This document shows, piece after piece, positions 54,238 to 64,000 of a stretch of DNA of 64,000 bases (the stretch's first letter is position 1; each line of letters starts with the position of its first letter). A program made the translations under genes and the position numbers. Under the pieces are notes generated by a model, which had not been told where the DNA came from, did no database searches, and was given only the letters and a program-made list of their open reading frames with translations. The stretch comes from Photobacterium lutimaris (GTDB lineage Bacteria > Pseudomonadota > Gammaproteobacteria > Enterobacterales > Vibrionaceae). The stretch spans positions 1-64,000 of the forward strand of contig NZ_PYMH01000006.1 in the NCBI RefSeq assembly GCF_003025555.1, read 5' to 3'.

Positions 54238-55542
54238 ATGCAAGTTACCGTTGAAACCACTGAAGGTCTAGAACGCCATCTAACTATCACAGTTCCAGCT
54301 GCAAACATCGAAGATGCTGTTGCTGCTGAGCTGAAGAAAATTGCTAAGAATCGTCGTTTCGATGGTTTCCGTCCTGGTAAAGCACCGATTAAAATGGTTG
54401 CTCGTATGTTCGGCGCTTCTGTTCGCCAGGACATCCTAGGTGAAGTGATGCAGCGTCACTACATCGAAGCGATCGTTAAAGAAAAAATCAACCCAGCAGG
54501 CGCACCAACTTTCACCCCAGTTGAGATCGCTGAAGGTAAAGACCTAGTATTCAAAGCGTCTTTCGAAATCTTCCCAGAAATCGAGCTAGCGGGTCTAGAA
54601 AACATCACTGTTGAAAAACCAGCAGTAGAAGTGAAAGACGAAGACGTTGACACAATGCTAGACACGCTTCGCAAGCAGCAGGCAACGTGGAACGAAGTTG
54701 CAGACGCAGCAGCTGCTGACAGCCGCGTAACTATCGACTTCACAGGTTCTATCGACGGTGAAGAATTCGACGGCGGTAAAGCTGAAGGTTTCGCTCTTGC
54801 TATGGGCCAGGGCCGAATGATCCCAGGTTTCGAAGACGGTATCGTTGGTAAGAAAGCGGGCGAAGAGTTCTCTCTAGAAGTGACTTTCCCTGAAGATTAC
54901 CACGCTGAAAACCTAAAAGGTAAAGCAGCGACTTTCGCTATCAAACTACACAAAGTTGAAGCTCAGGAACTTCCAGAGCTGACTGAAGAGTTTGTTGCTA
55001 AGTTCGGCGTTGAAGACGGTTCTGTTGAAGGCCTGAAAGCTGAAGTTCGTAAGAACATGCAGCGCGAGCTGAAGCAAGCTGTTAAGAACCGCATCAAAGA
55101 TCAGGTTCTAAATGGCCTAGTTGAGCAGAACGACATCACTGTTCCTGCTGCTCTTATCGATCAGGAAATCAACGTTCTACGCCAGCAGGCAACTCAGCGC
55201 TTCGGCGGTGATGCTGCTAACGCACCAGAGCTTCCTCGTGAGCTGTTCGAAGAGCAAGCGAAGCGTCGCGTAGTTGTTGGCCTACTTCTTGGTGAAGTGA
55301 TCAAGTCTGAAGAGCTAAAAGCGGACGAAGAGCGCGTTAAAGCGATCATCGCTGAAATGGCTTCTGCTTACGAAGATCCAACAGAAGTTGTTTCTTACTA
55401 CGAGAAGAACGAGCAGATGATGAACAACATGCGCAACGTTGCTCTAGAAGAGCAAGCTATCGATGCGCTACTGGCTAAAGCTCAGGTTTCAGATAAAGAA
55501 GTTAGCTTCAACGATCTGATGAACCAACAGCCAGCTGCATAA
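54238..55542 (+). CDS. tig: Trigger factor
   Basis: Ribosome-associated chaperone and peptidyl-prolyl isomerase meeting nascent chains at the exit tunnel. The ribosome-binding loop GFRPGKAP is near residues 43-50. The FKBP-like domain (~150-240) has [41 protein letters not shown]. The C-terminal chaperone arms follow. 434 residues from the ATG at 54238, which follows GAGG; the frame continues upstream to a TTG without support. Codon use is strongly biased, as expected for a highly expressed gene. It begins the tig-clpP-clpX-lon-hupB-ppiD series. Confidence 0.96.
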   Translation: MQVTVETTEGLERHLTITVPAANIEDAVAAELKKIAKNRRFDGFRPGKAPIKMVARMFGASVRQDILGEVMQRHYIEAIVKEKINPAGAPTFTPVEIAEGKDLVFKASFEIFPEIELAGLENITVEKPAVEVKDEDVDTMLDTLRKQQATWNEVADAAAADSRVTIDFTGSIDGEEFDGGKAEGFALAMGQGRMIPGFEDGIVGKKAGEEFSLEVTFPEDYHAENLKGKAATFAIKLHKVEAQELPELTEEFVAKFGVEDGSVEGLKAEVRKNMQRELKQAVKNRIKDQVLNGLVEQNDITVPAALIDQEINVLRQQATQRFGGDAANAPELPRELFEEQAKRRVVVGLLLGEVIKSEELKADEERVKAIIAEMASAYEDPTEVVSYYEKNEQMMNNMRNVALEEQAIDALLAKAQVSDKEVSFNDLMNQQPAA

Positions 55543-55649
55543 TTTGCTGAAATTACTGTAGGGATTTGACTTTACTTCAAATCTTCTGCTAACAATGGTC
55601 CGTGTGAGAGTAATTTCATTCGGGCCATTTATTTTAGGGAAATAACGTT

Positions 55650-56273
55650 ATGAGCTACCAAGAAAAAAACGCCATGTCGCCGATCTTAGATGCGCTGGTT
55701 CCTATGGTGGTCGAGCAGACTTCTCGTGGTGAACGTTCCTACGACATCTATTCCCGACTATTGAAAGAGCGTGTGATCTTCCTGACCGGTCAGGTAGAAG
55801 ATCATATGGCCAATCTAGTCGTTGCGCAGCTTCTGTTCCTTGAGTCTGAAAACCCTGACAAGGACATTTTCCTGTATATCAATTCACCGGGCGGCTCGGT
55901 TACTGCAGGGATGTCTATCTACGACACCATGCAGTTCATCAAGCCAAACGTCAGCACCGTTTGTATGGGTCAGGCATGCTCTATGGGTGCATTCCTGCTG
56001 GCTGGCGGCGCCAAAGGTAAGCGTTACTGCCTACCTAACTCCCGCGTGATGATTCACCAGCCACTAGGTGGCTTCCAGGGCCAGGCTTCTGATATCCAGA
56101 TCCATGCTCAGGAAATCCTAACGATCAAAGGACGTTTAAACGGTTTGCTTGCAGAGCACACTGGCCAACCACTAGAAGTGGTTGAGCGTGATACCGATCG
56201 TGATAACTTTATGTCGGCAGAGCAAGCTGTAGAATACGGTTTGGTCGACGCAGTTTTGAGTCAACGTGACTAA
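55650..56273 (+). CDS. clpP: ATP-dependent Clp protease proteolytic subunit
   Basis: Serine protease that forms the double-heptamer chamber working with ClpX or ClpA. Ser111 lies in [15 protein letters not shown], His136 in [10 protein letters not shown], and the acid in the DTDRDNFM region. A short propeptide (about 14 residues) precedes the mature start. 207 residues. Located 107 bases after tig and 113 before clpX. Confidence 0.97.
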   Translation: MSYQEKNAMSPILDALVPMVVEQTSRGERSYDIYSRLLKERVIFLTGQVEDHMANLVVAQLLFLESENPDKDIFLYINSPGGSVTAGMSIYDTMQFIKPNVSTVCMGQACSMGAFLLAGGAKGKRYCLPNSRVMIHQPLGGFQGQASDIQIHAQEILTIKGRLNGLLAEHTGQPLEVVERDTDRDNFMSAEQAVEYGLVDAVLSQRD

Positions 56274-56386
56274 GTTTTTAGCCTCCGTGCAGCGACTTAG
56301 CCGTTTGCGCGGAGCAAAAAGACTTGAGTTGTTATACACTCAAAACAAAGGCAATGATGGGGTAAGACCCGAATAGAGGTTAGCGA

Positions 56387-57667
56387 ATGACAGATAAGCG
56401 AAAAGAGAGTGGTAGTGGAAAACTGCTGTACTGCTCTTTCTGCGGCAAAAGTCAGCATGAAGTTCGCAAGCTGATTGCAGGCCCTTCTGTGTATATTTGC
56501 GATGAATGTGTTGACCTGTGCAACGACATCATTCGTGAAGAAATCAAAGAAGTAATGCCAAAGCGTGATGGCAATGAACTTCCGACACCACAGGAAATTC
56601 GTACAAACCTGGATGAATACGTTATTGGTCAGTCTCATGCGAAGAAAGTTCTCGCGGTAGCGGTGTACAACCACTACAAGCGTCTTCGCAATGGCGATAC
56701 CAATAGTGATGGTGTTGAGTTGGGCAAGAGTAACATCTTGTTGATCGGCCCAACGGGTAGCGGTAAGACGCTACTGGCAGAAACACTGGCACGTATGCTG
56801 GATGTACCGTTTACTATGGCGGATGCCACCACCCTGACCGAAGCCGGTTACGTGGGTGAGGATGTTGAAAACATCATCCAGAAGTTGCTGCAGAAGTGTG
56901 ATTACGATGTAGCCAAGGCCGAGCGCGGTATTGTGTACATCGATGAGATCGACAAGATCTCACGTAAGTCAGACAACCCATCAATTACCCGTGATGTTTC
57001 GGGTGAAGGTGTTCAGCAGGCGTTGCTGAAGCTGATTGAAGGCACGGTAGCATCGGTTCCGCCGCAAGGTGGCCGTAAGCATCCACAGCAGGAATTCCTG
57101 CAAGTGGACACGTCAAAAATCCTGTTCATCTGTGGCGGTGCGTTCGCCGGCTTGGACAAGGTGGTTGACCAGCGTGTAGCAACCGGTACTGGTATTGGCT
57201 TCGGTGCAGATGTCCGTTCGAAAGATCAATCTAATACCCTGAGTGATCTGTTCGAGAAGGTAGAACCTGAAGATTTGGTTAAGTACGGCCTGATCCCTGA
57301 GTTCATCGGTCGTCTTCCTGTCACGGCTATCTTGAGCGAGCTGGATGAAGACGCACTGGTACAAATCCTGCGTGAACCGAAGAATGCCCTTACCAAGCAG
57401 TATGCGGCACTTCTGGAGCTTGAAAATGTTGAGCTTGAGTTCCGTGACGATGCGCTTGTTGCTATTGCCCGCAAGGCAATGGAACGCAAGACAGGTGCAC
57501 GTGGCCTTCGCTCGATTGTTGAAGCGGTTCTGCTTGATACCATGTATGAGCTACCTTCAGCTGAAGGCGTGAGCAAGGTTGTTATCGACGAATCAGTAAT
57601 TAAGGGCGAATCAGAGCCTCTACTGATTTACGAGAACACCGAAAGTCAAGCAGCAGGCGCTGAGTAA
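56387..57667 (+). CDS. clpX: ATP-dependent Clp protease ATP-binding subunit ClpX
   Basis: AAA+ unfoldase delivering tagged substrates to ClpP. The N-terminal zinc-binding domain has the four cysteines of [14 protein letters not shown] and [10 protein letters not shown] (residues ~13-45). Walker A is [17 protein letters not shown]; Walker B is VYIDEIDKI. The IGF-type ClpP loop appears as TGIGFGADV. 426 residues. It is followed by a strong terminator. An RssB-like adaptor gene about 8 kb upstream makes RpoS turnover a likely client process. Confidence 0.97.
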   Translation: MTDKRKESGSGKLLYCSFCGKSQHEVRKLIAGPSVYICDECVDLCNDIIREEIKEVMPKRDGNELPTPQEIRTNLDEYVIGQSHAKKVLAVAVYNHYKRLRNGDTNSDGVELGKSNILLIGPTGSGKTLLAETLARMLDVPFTMADATTLTEAGYVGEDVENIIQKLLQKCDYDVAKAERGIVYIDEIDKISRKSDNPSITRDVSGEGVQQALLKLIEGTVASVPPQGGRKHPQQEFLQVDTSKILFICGGAFAGLDKVVDQRVATGTGIGFGADVRSKDQSNTLSDLFEKVEPEDLVKYGLIPEFIGRLPVTAILSELDEDALVQILREPKNALTKQYAALLELENVELEFRDDALVAIARKAMERKTGARGLRSIVEAVLLDTMYELPSAEGVSKVVIDESVIKGESEPLLIYENTESQAAGAE

Positions 57668-57685
57668 AATCTGCCCAGAGCGGTT

Positions 57686-57714
57686 AAAAAAAGGAGGCAA
57701 TCGCCTCCTTTTTT
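57686..57714 (+). terminator. Intrinsic terminator after clpX
   Basis: AAAAAAGGAGGC, loop AATC, GCCTCCTTTTTT: perfect stem with T tail. Confidence 0.9.
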
Positions 57715-57733
57715 ATTTTCTGCTACATATCCC

Positions 57734-57761
57734 GTTGAATCTTGCGCCCATGCCCCCATAT
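57734..57761 (+). promoter_or_regulatory. Sigma-32 (heat-shock) type promoter upstream of lon
   Basis: GTTGAAT (57734-57740) and CCCCATAT (57754-57761), separated by 13 bases, match the heat-shock consensus well, especially the -10 box. About 36 bases separate it from the lon ATG. Confidence 0.75.
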
Positions 57762-57796
57762 ACTCTTTAATAAGAGTGAACGGAAGAGAGAATATT

Positions 57797-60169
57797 ATGA
57801 ACCTGGAGCGTTCGGAACGCCTTGAGATCCCCGTTCTGCCACTGCGTGATGTGGTGGTCTACCCGCATATGGTCATTCCATTGTTTGTAGGCCGGGATAA
57901 ATCTATTCGCTGCCTTGAAGCGGCGATGGATGATAACAAGCAAATTTTGTTGGTTGCTCAGAAAGAAGCGGCGACCGACGAACCTTCGATTACCGACCTA
58001 TACGATGTAGGTACGATTGCGACTATTCTACAGCTGCTCAAACTGCCAGACGGTACGGTGAAGGTGCTGGTTGAAGGTCAGCAGCGTGCTAAAGTCGAGA
58101 ACCTGCGTGATGATGAGTTCTTCAGTGCTGAGGCCGAGTTCCTGGTTACCGAGGAAATGGATGAGCGCGAGCAGGAAGTGCTGGTTCGAACGGCAATCAA
58201 TCAGTTCGAAGGGTTTATCAAGCTCAACAAGAAAATCCCGCCAGAGGTTCTGACCTCGCTAAATGGCATTGAGGAAGCCGCTCGCTTGGCTGATACCATT
58301 GCTGCCCACATGCCCCTTAAGCTTGCTGACAAGCAGAAGGTGCTGGAAATCATCGATGTTGTAGAGCGTCTCGAGTTCTTGATGGCGATGATGGAATCTG
58401 AAATTGACCTGCTGCAAGTTGAAAAACGCATCCGTGGCCGCGTCAAGAAGCAGATGGAAAAGAGCCAGCGCGAGTACTACCTCAACGAGCAGATGAAGGC
58501 TATCCAGAAAGAACTGGGTGAGCTGGATGACGCACCGGACGAATTCGAATCTTTGAAGAAGAAAATCGAAGAGTCGAAGATGCCTAAAGAGGCACGCGAG
58601 AAGACAGAGCAAGAGCTGCAGAAACTGAAGATGATGTCGCCGATGTCTGCCGAGGCAACGGTGGTGCGTGGCTACATTGACTGGATGCTGAGTGTGCCTT
58701 GGTACAAGCGCTCCAAGGTGAAGAAGAACCTAGCCAAGGCCGAAGAAGTGCTGAATGCCGACCATTACGGCCTTGAGCGCGTCAAAGAGCGCATCCTTGA
58801 GTATTTAGCGGTTCAGAGCCGTATCAACAAGCTGAAAGGCCCTATCCTGTGTTTGGTTGGTCCTCCTGGTGTTGGTAAAACCTCTTTGGGTCAGTCAATT
58901 GCTGCCGCGACCGGGCGTAAATATACCCGTATGGCGCTGGGCGGCGTACGTGACGAAGCGGAAATCCGTGGTCACCGTCGTACCTATATCGGTTCGATGC
59001 CGGGCAAGCTGATCCAGAAAATGTCGAAGGTTCAAGTTAAGAACCCGCTGTTCTTGCTTGATGAAATCGACAAAATGTCATCGGACATGCGTGGTGATCC
59101 TTCTTCAGCCTTGCTAGAAGTGTTGGATCCTGAGCAGAACAATGCCTTCAACGATCACTACCTCGAAGTCGACTACGACCTTTCTGATGTGATGTTCGTG
59201 GCGACCTCGAACTCGATGAACATCCCAGGTCCTTTGCTTGACCGTATGGAAGTGATCCGTCTGTCGGGCTATACCGAAGATGAGAAGCTCAATATTGCCA
59301 AGCGCCACCTGCTAGAGAAGCAGGTCCAGCGTAATGGCCTCAAGCCACACGAGATTGAGGTGGATGACTCCGCGCTGATTGGTATCATTCGTTACTATAC
59401 CCGTGAAGCGGGTGTACGTAGCCTTGAGCGTGAAGTGTCTAAACTGTGCCGCAAAGCCGTGAAAGAGATCCTGCTTAACCCTGAGACCAAAAAAGTTGTT
59501 ATTACTCAGGATAACCTGAAAGAATATTTGGGTGTTCAGCGCTTTGATTACGGTAAAGCGGAAGAAAATAACCGTATTGGCCAGGTTACCGGTCTGGCGT
59601 GGACCGAAGTGGGCGGCGATCTGCTGACCATTGAGACCGAGTCGATGCCGGGCAAAGGCAAGCTGACCTACACCGGTTCCCTCGGTGATGTGATGCAGGA
59701 GTCGATTCAGGCGGCGATGACGGTTGTTCGTACCCGTGCCGAGCGCTTGGGTGTTGCGCCTGATTTTTACGAGAAGCGCGATATCCATGTCCATGTGCCT
59801 GAAGGGGCGACACCGAAAGACGGACCGAGTGCCGGTATTGCCATGTGTACGGCGTTGGTTTCTAGCCTGACTGGTAACCCGGTTCGCGGCGATGTTGCCA
59901 TGACCGGTGAGATCACCCTGCGTGGTGAGGTATTACCTATTGGTGGCCTGAAAGAGAAACTGCTTGCAGCTCACCGCGGTGGTATCAAAACGGTACTGAT
60001 TCCGAAGGAAAACGAGCGTGATCTGGAGGAGATTCCGGATAACGTGATTGCGGATCTGGAAGTGCGACCAGTGCGTTGGATTGATGAAGTGCTAACCGTT
60101 GCACTGCAGAATAATCCAACGGGTATTGAGCTGGTAAACGCCCAAAACAGTGACGTGCAGCAAAGTTAA
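57797..60169 (+). CDS. lon: ATP-dependent protease Lon
   Basis: Homohexameric AAA+ serine protease degrading misfolded and regulatory proteins. The N-terminal substrate domain starts [25 protein letters not shown], a near match to the E. coli start. Walker A is [16 protein letters not shown], Walker B is [10 protein letters not shown]. The protease domain has [15 protein letters not shown] with Ser678, and a downstream Lys ([15 protein letters not shown]) completing the dyad. 790 residues from the ATG at 57797; a GTG seven codons upstream is unlikely. Heat-shock promoter at 57734. Confidence 0.97.
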   Translation: MNLERSERLEIPVLPLRDVVVYPHMVIPLFVGRDKSIRCLEAAMDDNKQILLVAQKEAATDEPSITDLYDVGTIATILQLLKLPDGTVKVLVEGQQRAKVENLRDDEFFSAEAEFLVTEEMDEREQEVLVRTAINQFEGFIKLNKKIPPEVLTSLNGIEEAARLADTIAAHMPLKLADKQKVLEIIDVVERLEFLMAMMESEIDLLQVEKRIRGRVKKQMEKSQREYYLNEQMKAIQKELGELDDAPDEFESLKKKIEESKMPKEAREKTEQELQKLKMMSPMSAEATVVRGYIDWMLSVPWYKRSKVKKNLAKAEEVLNADHYGLERVKERILEYLAVQSRINKLKGPILCLVGPPGVGKTSLGQSIAAATGRKYTRMALGGVRDEAEIRGHRRTYIGSMPGKLIQKMSKVQVKNPLFLLDEIDKMSSDMRGDPSSALLEVLDPEQNNAFNDHYLEVDYDLSDVMFVATSNSMNIPGPLLDRMEVIRLSGYTEDEKLNIAKRHLLEKQVQRNGLKPHEIEVDDSALIGIIRYYTREAGVRSLEREVSKLCRKAVKEILLNPETKKVVITQDNLKEYLGVQRFDYGKAEENNRIGQVTGLAWTEVGGDLLTIETESMPGKGKLTYTGSLGDVMQESIQAAMTVVRTRAERLGVAPDFYEKRDIHVHVPEGATPKDGPSAGIAMCTALVSSLTGNPVRGDVAMTGEITLRGEVLPIGGLKEKLLAAHRGGIKTVLIPKENERDLEEIPDNVIADLEVRPVRWIDEVLTVALQNNPTGIELVNAQNSDVQQS

Positions 60170-60175
60170 GATATG

Positions 60176-60217
60176 AAAAAACGCTTTCGAGGATAAAAAC
60201 CTTGTCAGCGTTTTTTT
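60176..60217 (+). terminator. Intrinsic terminator after lon
   Basis: AAAAAACGCT pairs with AGCGTTTTTTT around an imperfect inner stem; long T tail. Confidence 0.75.
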
Positions 60218-60381
60218 GTGTGGCTATAAGTGTGTTCTAATTTGCCGTTAGCTCAATAAAATCAATGTCTACACGTGAACCTGTGTTCGGTGTTGATATA
60301 ATGAAACTGATTCTTTTTGTCCGTGATGTATATTTTGCCATGAAGGCTGCAAACGGATAATGTTCATAGAGGGGATAGATC

Positions 60382-60654
60382 GTGAACAAAACTCAACTAG
60401 TTGATAAAATCGCTGAAAACGCAGATATTTCTAAAGCGTCTGCAGGTCGTGCTCTGGATGCATTCATCGATGCGGTATCTGATAGCCTGAAAACTGGCGA
60501 TCAGGTTGCGCTTGTTGGCTTCGGTACTTTCTCTGTACGTGAGCGTGCAGCGCGCACTGGCCGCAACCCACAGACTGGTGAAGAAATTCAAATCGCAGCG
60601 GCGAAAGTACCTGGCTTTAAAGCAGGTAAAGCGCTTAAAGATTCTGTAAACTAA
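60382..60654 (+). CDS. hupB: DNA-binding protein HU-beta
   Basis: Histone-like DNA-bending protein, 90 residues: [69 protein letters not shown] is the classic HU/IHF sequence, with the beta-arm tip RNPQTG carrying the intercalating proline. The location downstream of lon and upstream of ppiD is the conserved hupB position. TATAAT is present about 85 bases upstream. The gene ends in a terminator. Confidence 0.97.
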   Translation: MNKTQLVDKIAENADISKASAGRALDAFIDAVSDSLKTGDQVALVGFGTFSVRERAARTGRNPQTGEEIQIAAAKVPGFKAGKALKDSVN

Positions 60655-60728
60655 GCGTGGGGCATTGCCCGCCGGTTTGTGTGAACAAACGAACATTCAG
60701 GTTGTCTTAATGGGCAGTCTGGCATGAT

Positions 60729-60759
60729 AAAGGGCGCATCCTGTCGGTGCGCTTTTTTT
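60729..60759 (+). terminator. Intrinsic terminator after hupB
   Basis: AAAGGGCGCA / TGCGCTTTTTTT hairpin with one bulge and a T7 tail. Confidence 0.8.
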
Positions 60760-60927
60760 ACTTTGGAAAAGTGTGAATTTTTCAGGTCTTCGCCTGTTAG
60801 CATTCTTCACTAATATCAATACAGGTAAGCGATGGTTTCGAAGTCATCCAGACTTCACCAGTCTTTTAGGCTTATCCCAGGTTGGTATTACCATGCCAAA
60901 TCGAATAGGTAGGAGATACGGCAAATT

Positions 60928-62811
60928 ATGATGGAGCGTATGCGCGAAGGCGCGAGCAGTATTTGGGTCAAGATTATTCTTGGTCTGATTATTTTTTCTT
61001 TTGTTTTTGCAGGGGTAGGTAGTTACCTTGCTGGCGGAAACGAGCAAGTTGCTGCGAAAGTGGACGATCGCGAGATTAGCCAGCGCGAGTTCGAAATGGC
61101 TTACCAGAACGAACGTAACCGCATGCAGGCACAACTGGGCGATTATTTCTCGACCCTGATGGGTGATCCTGCTTACGTACAGCAGTTCCGCCGCAGTGTG
61201 CTAGATCGCATGGTCAATGACCTGTTGATCGAACAGCGTGCCAATGAACTTGGTCTGCGTATCAGCGATCAGCAGGTGACTCAGGTTATTCTTTCTATGC
61301 CTGAATTCCAGCGTGATGGTGTCTTTAATAATGAGCAGTACAATGCTCTGCTTCGCCGTTCGGGTCTAACGCCTGATATGTTTGCGGAATCCATGCGTAC
61401 TGATTTGCTTCGTCAGCAGTTGTTGCTGGCTATCCAAGGCAGTGACTTTGCATTGGGTAACGAAGTGGCGGCACTGACCAAGCTTGAGCGTCAGGAGCGT
61501 GAAATTCGTACCCTGACACTGAATGTGGCTGAGTTTACCAACAAGGCTGAGGTGACTGACGAGGAAGCGCAGGCTTACTATGAGCAGAACCCGCTGCAGT
61601 TTACTCGTCCAGATCAAGTGAAAGCGGCTTACATCGAATTGTCAGGTACCAACCTGAAAGAGACGCTAAGCGTTTCGGAAGACGATGCGAAAGCATACTA
61701 CGACGAGAACCAAAACAAATATGGCACTGCAGAGCAACGCCAAGCAAGCCATATCTTGGTTCAGGGCAAAGGTAGCGAAGCGAAGACCAAGATTGAAAAC
61801 CTGTTGGCTGAGCTAAATAACGGCGCTGACTTTGCTGAACTGGCGAAAACCTCTTCTGATGATACCTTCAGCGGTAAAGAGGGCGGTCAGCTGGATTGGT
61901 TTGAGCGTGGTGTGATGGATCCTACGTTTGAAGAGGCGGCATTTGCCCTGAACAACGGTGAGATCTCTGGTGTTGTTGAGTCTGACTTCGGTTACCACAT
62001 CATCAAACTGGACAACATCAAAGAGCCGACAGTGAAACCATTTGCTGACGTTCGCGATGAAATCCTTGCTGAGCTGCGTGAGCAGCGCGCGGCAGAAGCG
62101 TTCTACGATCTTCAGACTCAACTGGCTGAGAAAGCATTCGAAATGCCTGACTCACTAGAAGACGCTGCGCAAGCCGTGGATGCGACGATTCAGACCACGG
62201 ATTTCATTTCCCAGTTTGATGCGCCAGGCGTGCTAGCCAACCCTGCAGTACAGCAAGCGTTGTTCAGCCTTGAAGTCCGTGAAGACGGCCTGAACTCAGA
62301 TATTATCGAGATCGGTCCAGAGCATGTTGTTGTTGTGCGTGTCGATGACTCTCGCGAAGAAATGGTCCTGCCATTTGACGAGGTGTCGGCGAAAGTGAAG
62401 CAGCAGCTATCGGCTGTTAAAGGTGAGGAAGCGGCTAACGCGAAGGCGGATGAGCTTGTTGCTGCTTTGCGTGCCGGCAGTACCGATGTATTGGCGGATG
62501 AAGGCCTGAGCTTCTCTGAGCCTGAATTGATCAACCGTATGGGGGCTGACCGCCTGGTTGCCCAAGTCGCGTTTGGTCTTGCCAAGCCTGCAGCAGAGTC
62601 ATCGGTATACGGTGTGACCCGTGATACGGCTGGTAATATGCTAATCATCGCGTTGGACAAAGTGGTTGAAGCGGATGTTGAGGGTGTTGACCCGCAGATG
62701 GCGCAACAACTTGAGCAAATGCATGCCCAGCAAGATGTCATGGCAACGTTAGATGTATTGCGTAATGCTGCCAAGGTGTCTTACCCTGTGCTAGATACAA
62801 CAACGAATTAA
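60928..62811 (+). CDS. ppiD: Periplasmic peptidyl-prolyl isomerase/chaperone PpiD
   Basis: Membrane-anchored chaperone near the Sec translocon that helps newly exported proteins. It has a short cytosolic start (MMERMREGASS), one membrane span (IWVKIILGLIIFSFVFAGVGSYLAGG, ~12-37), a SurA-like N-terminal region, and a parvulin domain (~268-360: RQASHILVQGKGSEA...GGQLDWFERGVMDPTFEEAAFAL...FGYHIIKLD). A large C-terminal helical region follows. 627 residues, normal for PpiD. Start Met1 or Met2. Followed by a terminator. Confidence 0.95.
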   Translation: MMERMREGASSIWVKIILGLIIFSFVFAGVGSYLAGGNEQVAAKVDDREISQREFEMAYQNERNRMQAQLGDYFSTLMGDPAYVQQFRRSVLDRMVNDLLIEQRANELGLRISDQQVTQVILSMPEFQRDGVFNNEQYNALLRRSGLTPDMFAESMRTDLLRQQLLLAIQGSDFALGNEVAALTKLERQEREIRTLTLNVAEFTNKAEVTDEEAQAYYEQNPLQFTRPDQVKAAYIELSGTNLKETLSVSEDDAKAYYDENQNKYGTAEQRQASHILVQGKGSEAKTKIENLLAELNNGADFAELAKTSSDDTFSGKEGGQLDWFERGVMDPTFEEAAFALNNGEISGVVESDFGYHIIKLDNIKEPTVKPFADVRDEILAELREQRAAEAFYDLQTQLAEKAFEMPDSLEDAAQAVDATIQTTDFISQFDAPGVLANPAVQQALFSLEVREDGLNSDIIEIGPEHVVVVRVDDSREEMVLPFDEVSAKVKQQLSAVKGEEAANAKADELVAALRAGSTDVLADEGLSFSEPELINRMGADRLVAQVAFGLAKPAAESSVYGVTRDTAGNMLIIALDKVVEADVEGVDPQMAQQLEQMHAQQDVMATLDVLRNAAKVSYPVLDTTTN

Positions 62812-62832
62812 GTGTAACTAATACGTTGCTAG

Positions 62833-62866
62833 ACGGGCCGCCATTGTGCGGCCCGTCGTTTTTTTG
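62833..62866 (+). terminator. Intrinsic terminator after ppiD
   Basis: Stem ACGGGCCGC / GCGGCCCGT with a 6-base loop and T7 tail. Confidence 0.88.
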
Positions 62867-62945
62867 TGCAAAGGATAATATTTCTCATGTACAGCCAGAC
62901 AGACTAACGCCACCCTTACTCCTGAATTACACAAGGAGAAAGATA

Positions 62946-63242
62946 ATGAAAAAAACTATCGTATCTATGTCGTTGGTTGTTGCATTGGGCATCGGCTTGG
63001 CATTACCCGTTGCTGCCAATGGTGATAGTCATGAGGGAATTGAAATTACCATAAATATCAATAATGCCAATGCAGAAGAGCTGGATAAGTTATTGGTGGG
63101 GATTGGGCCAGACAAAGCGGCCAGTATTATTGAATACCGCAACGCGAACGGACCTTTCTCGTCAGCGGATGAGTTGAGTAAGGTGAAGGGGATAGGCGCG
63201 TCGACGGTTGAGAAAAACCGTGAACGCATTAAGCTACAATAA
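62946..63242 (+). CDS. ComEA-family helix-hairpin-helix protein
   Basis: Exported DNA-binding protein of 98 residues. It has a signal peptide (MKKTIVSMSLVVALGIGLALPVAANG), then two helix-hairpin-helix motifs: ININNANAEELDKLLVGIGPDKAASIIEYRNANGPF and SADELSKVKGIGASTVEKNRERI. Periplasmic ComEA of vibrios binds incoming DNA during natural transformation; this protein has the same length and layout. AAGGAGA gives the start at 62946; the frame is open further upstream but without support. Located behind ppiD, a common position. Confidence 0.88.
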   Translation: MKKTIVSMSLVVALGIGLALPVAANGDSHEGIEITININNANAEELDKLLVGIGPDKAASIIEYRNANGPFSSADELSKVKGIGASTVEKNRERIKLQ

Positions 63243-63280
63243 TTAGCCGCTTATCATTACATTGCGCGGCTGCTTAGTTT

Positions 63281-63310
63281 CAAAGGAGAGAGGTGAGTTG
63301 TTCTCCTTTG
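63281..63310. terminator. Probable terminator between the convergent ComEA-like and small hypothetical genes
   Basis: Inverted repeat CAAAGGAGA / TCTCCTTTG around 12 bases, with weak T runs on either side. Confidence 0.5.
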
Positions 63311-63319
63311 TTGTACCGT

Positions 63320-63514
63320 TTATTTGCTTGCACGATAGCTAAAACGTGGCCTAGCCGGTGAAAAGTGGATCGGGTAGCCATCAGCTTCATACTCTTTGGC
63401 AATACGCTTGGCTGCCTCGAGCGGGAATTTGTATTTACCTCTTGAGCCCACTCTCACGATACCTGTTGGCAGTGAAATATTGATGCGGTACAAAGCTTCA
63501 GACGATAATGACAT
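63320..63514 (-). CDS. Small conserved-type hypothetical protein (64 residues)
   Basis: I do not recognise a named family. The protein is basic and contains MSLSSEALYRINISLPTGIVRVGSRGKYKFPLEAAKRIAKEYEADGYPIHFSP-type sequence. It has alternating beta-like and helical segments, ends in Arg/Lys-rich residues (ARPRFSYRASK), and has no membrane segment. It is preceded by a modest AGG box. The balanced composition and the compact position between two oppositely oriented genes suggest a real gene. Confidence 0.55.
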   Translation of the reverse strand: MSLSSEALYRINISLPTGIVRVGSRGKYKFPLEAAKRIAKEYEADGYPIHFSPARPRFSYRASK

Positions 63515-63587
63515 TGGAATACCTACACTTATCCTGATTGATCTTAAATACTCAAGTATTCTCTGAAAAGGTGTATTCTAAGTGCAA

Positions 63588-64000
63588 CTAATTATCAATG
63601 GCAATCTTCTTTTTTATATTTTCTGCAACGGCAAAAAACACCCCGGCCAACGTACCGGCCAAGTGCGCTTCAACAGCGACTCTGGCACCAATCAGCTCGG
63701 CTGAGCTGGCTGAACCGCCTGCTACCTGCTCCCATATTACCTTGGCGATAACGGCTAACAGCAATAGCCAGCCGAGTTTATCTTTTGCTTTGATATCTTG
63801 TATCGCCCCCCAGGCAAATACCCCGTGGAGTACGCCTGATAGCCCTGCATACCAGTGCATCGGGCTGAACCACAAGGCCACACCAATAAAGCCTGCGGTG
63901 GATAGGATCAGGAAGGCAAGGCGTGTTGCGCTAAGATAGCGGCGAAAGATGAAGGTAATGATTGCCAAGCCGAGACTGTTCATTATCATGTGTGCCCAGT
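63588..64000 (-). CDS. rrtA: Rhombosortase-like rhomboid intramembrane protease (5' truncated)
   Basis: Polytopic inner-membrane serine protease of the rhomboid family. The catalytic serine lies in GLSGVLHGVFAWG and the histidine in VEAHLAGTLAGVFFAV. These spacings match rhombosortases, which process GlyGly-CTERM proteins exported by type II secretion in vibrios. The annotated-looking ATG at 63989 is probably internal. The frame stays open to the window end and adds W-A-H before M-I-M-N, giving the H-x3-N motif of rhomboid transmembrane segment 2 (HMIMN-type). The true start therefore lies beyond base 64000. No GlyGly-CTERM substrate gene is visible in this window. Confidence 0.8.
   Translation of the reverse strand, partial: WAHMIMNSLGLAIITFIFRRYLSATRLAFLILSTAGFIGVALWFSPMHWYAGLSGVLHGVFAWGAIQDIKAKDKLGWLLLLAVIAKVIWEQVAGGSASSAELIGARVAVEAHLAGTLAGVFFAVAENIKKKIAIDN

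Overview
The window looks like a chromosomal segment from a member of the Vibrionaceae, close to Photobacterium or Grimontia/Enterovibrio. This is inferred from gene content and order; no database search was possible. Canonical gammaproteobacterial strings support it: pdxB-asd-fimV-truA-accD-folC-dedD-cvpA-purF and tig-clpP-clpX-lon-hupB-ppiD. Also typical are the divergent mnmC/fabB pair, folD next to tRNA-Arg(TCT), RfaH next to galU, and a rhombosortase. Housekeeping DNA is moderately GC-balanced, while the first ~1.7 kb is clearly AT-rich.

Region by region: (1) 1-6.2 kb is the end of a surface-polysaccharide locus. Two AT-rich glycosyltransferases are followed by a UDP-L-FucNAc cassette (fnlA-fnlB-fnlC) and a WbuB-like transferase, all with overlapping or nearly touching ORFs. 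(2) 6.6-12.4 kb is a precursor block: galU, wecA, glmU, glmM and a Wzb-type tyrosine phosphatase. (3) 12.4-27 kb is accessory. It has a decayed 3' end of a group II intron, a phosphoserine-phosphatase-like gene behind an organophosphate antiporter, a 1.36-kb stretch with gene debris, and an adenine permease/adenine deaminase operon with a divergent TetR regulator. It continues with an orphan alpha/beta hydrolase, an unlisted 56-codon ORF with a strong ribosome binding site, a second wecA, a beta-CASP metallo-hydrolase and ugd. (4) 27-52 kb is mostly core metabolism, with Yip1-family, LysR, RssB-like and POT transporter genes, rfaH and a second galU. (5) 52-64 kb holds folD, tRNA-Arg, an SDR gene, the protein-quality-control cluster, a ComEA-like protein and a partial rhombosortase.

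The most unusual structure is a dispersed family of seven intergenic elements between 27.3 and 51.7 kb. Each lies just behind the stop codon of a plus-strand gene. Each has a degenerate arm of heptamers of the form GGCNANN, a spacer that often contains a hairpin terminator, and then a reverse-complement array of 1-16 near-identical heptamers (NNTNGCC). In one of them the spacer carries a complete four-helix-bundle (S23/IVP-like) gene. The others look like gene-less derivatives. This suggests a small mobile or templated repeat system, and I consider it the best candidate here for something undescribed.

Functionally, many of the genes feed envelope carbohydrate synthesis. GalU and Ugd make UDP-glucose and UDP-glucuronate, GlmM and GlmU make UDP-GlcNAc, Fnl enzymes make UDP-L-FucNAc, WecA loads undecaprenyl phosphate, and RfaH antiterminates long polysaccharide operons. 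Visible regulation includes PurR-type boxes at cvpA-purF and folD, sigma-32-type promoters at tig and lon, and many strong intrinsic terminators.
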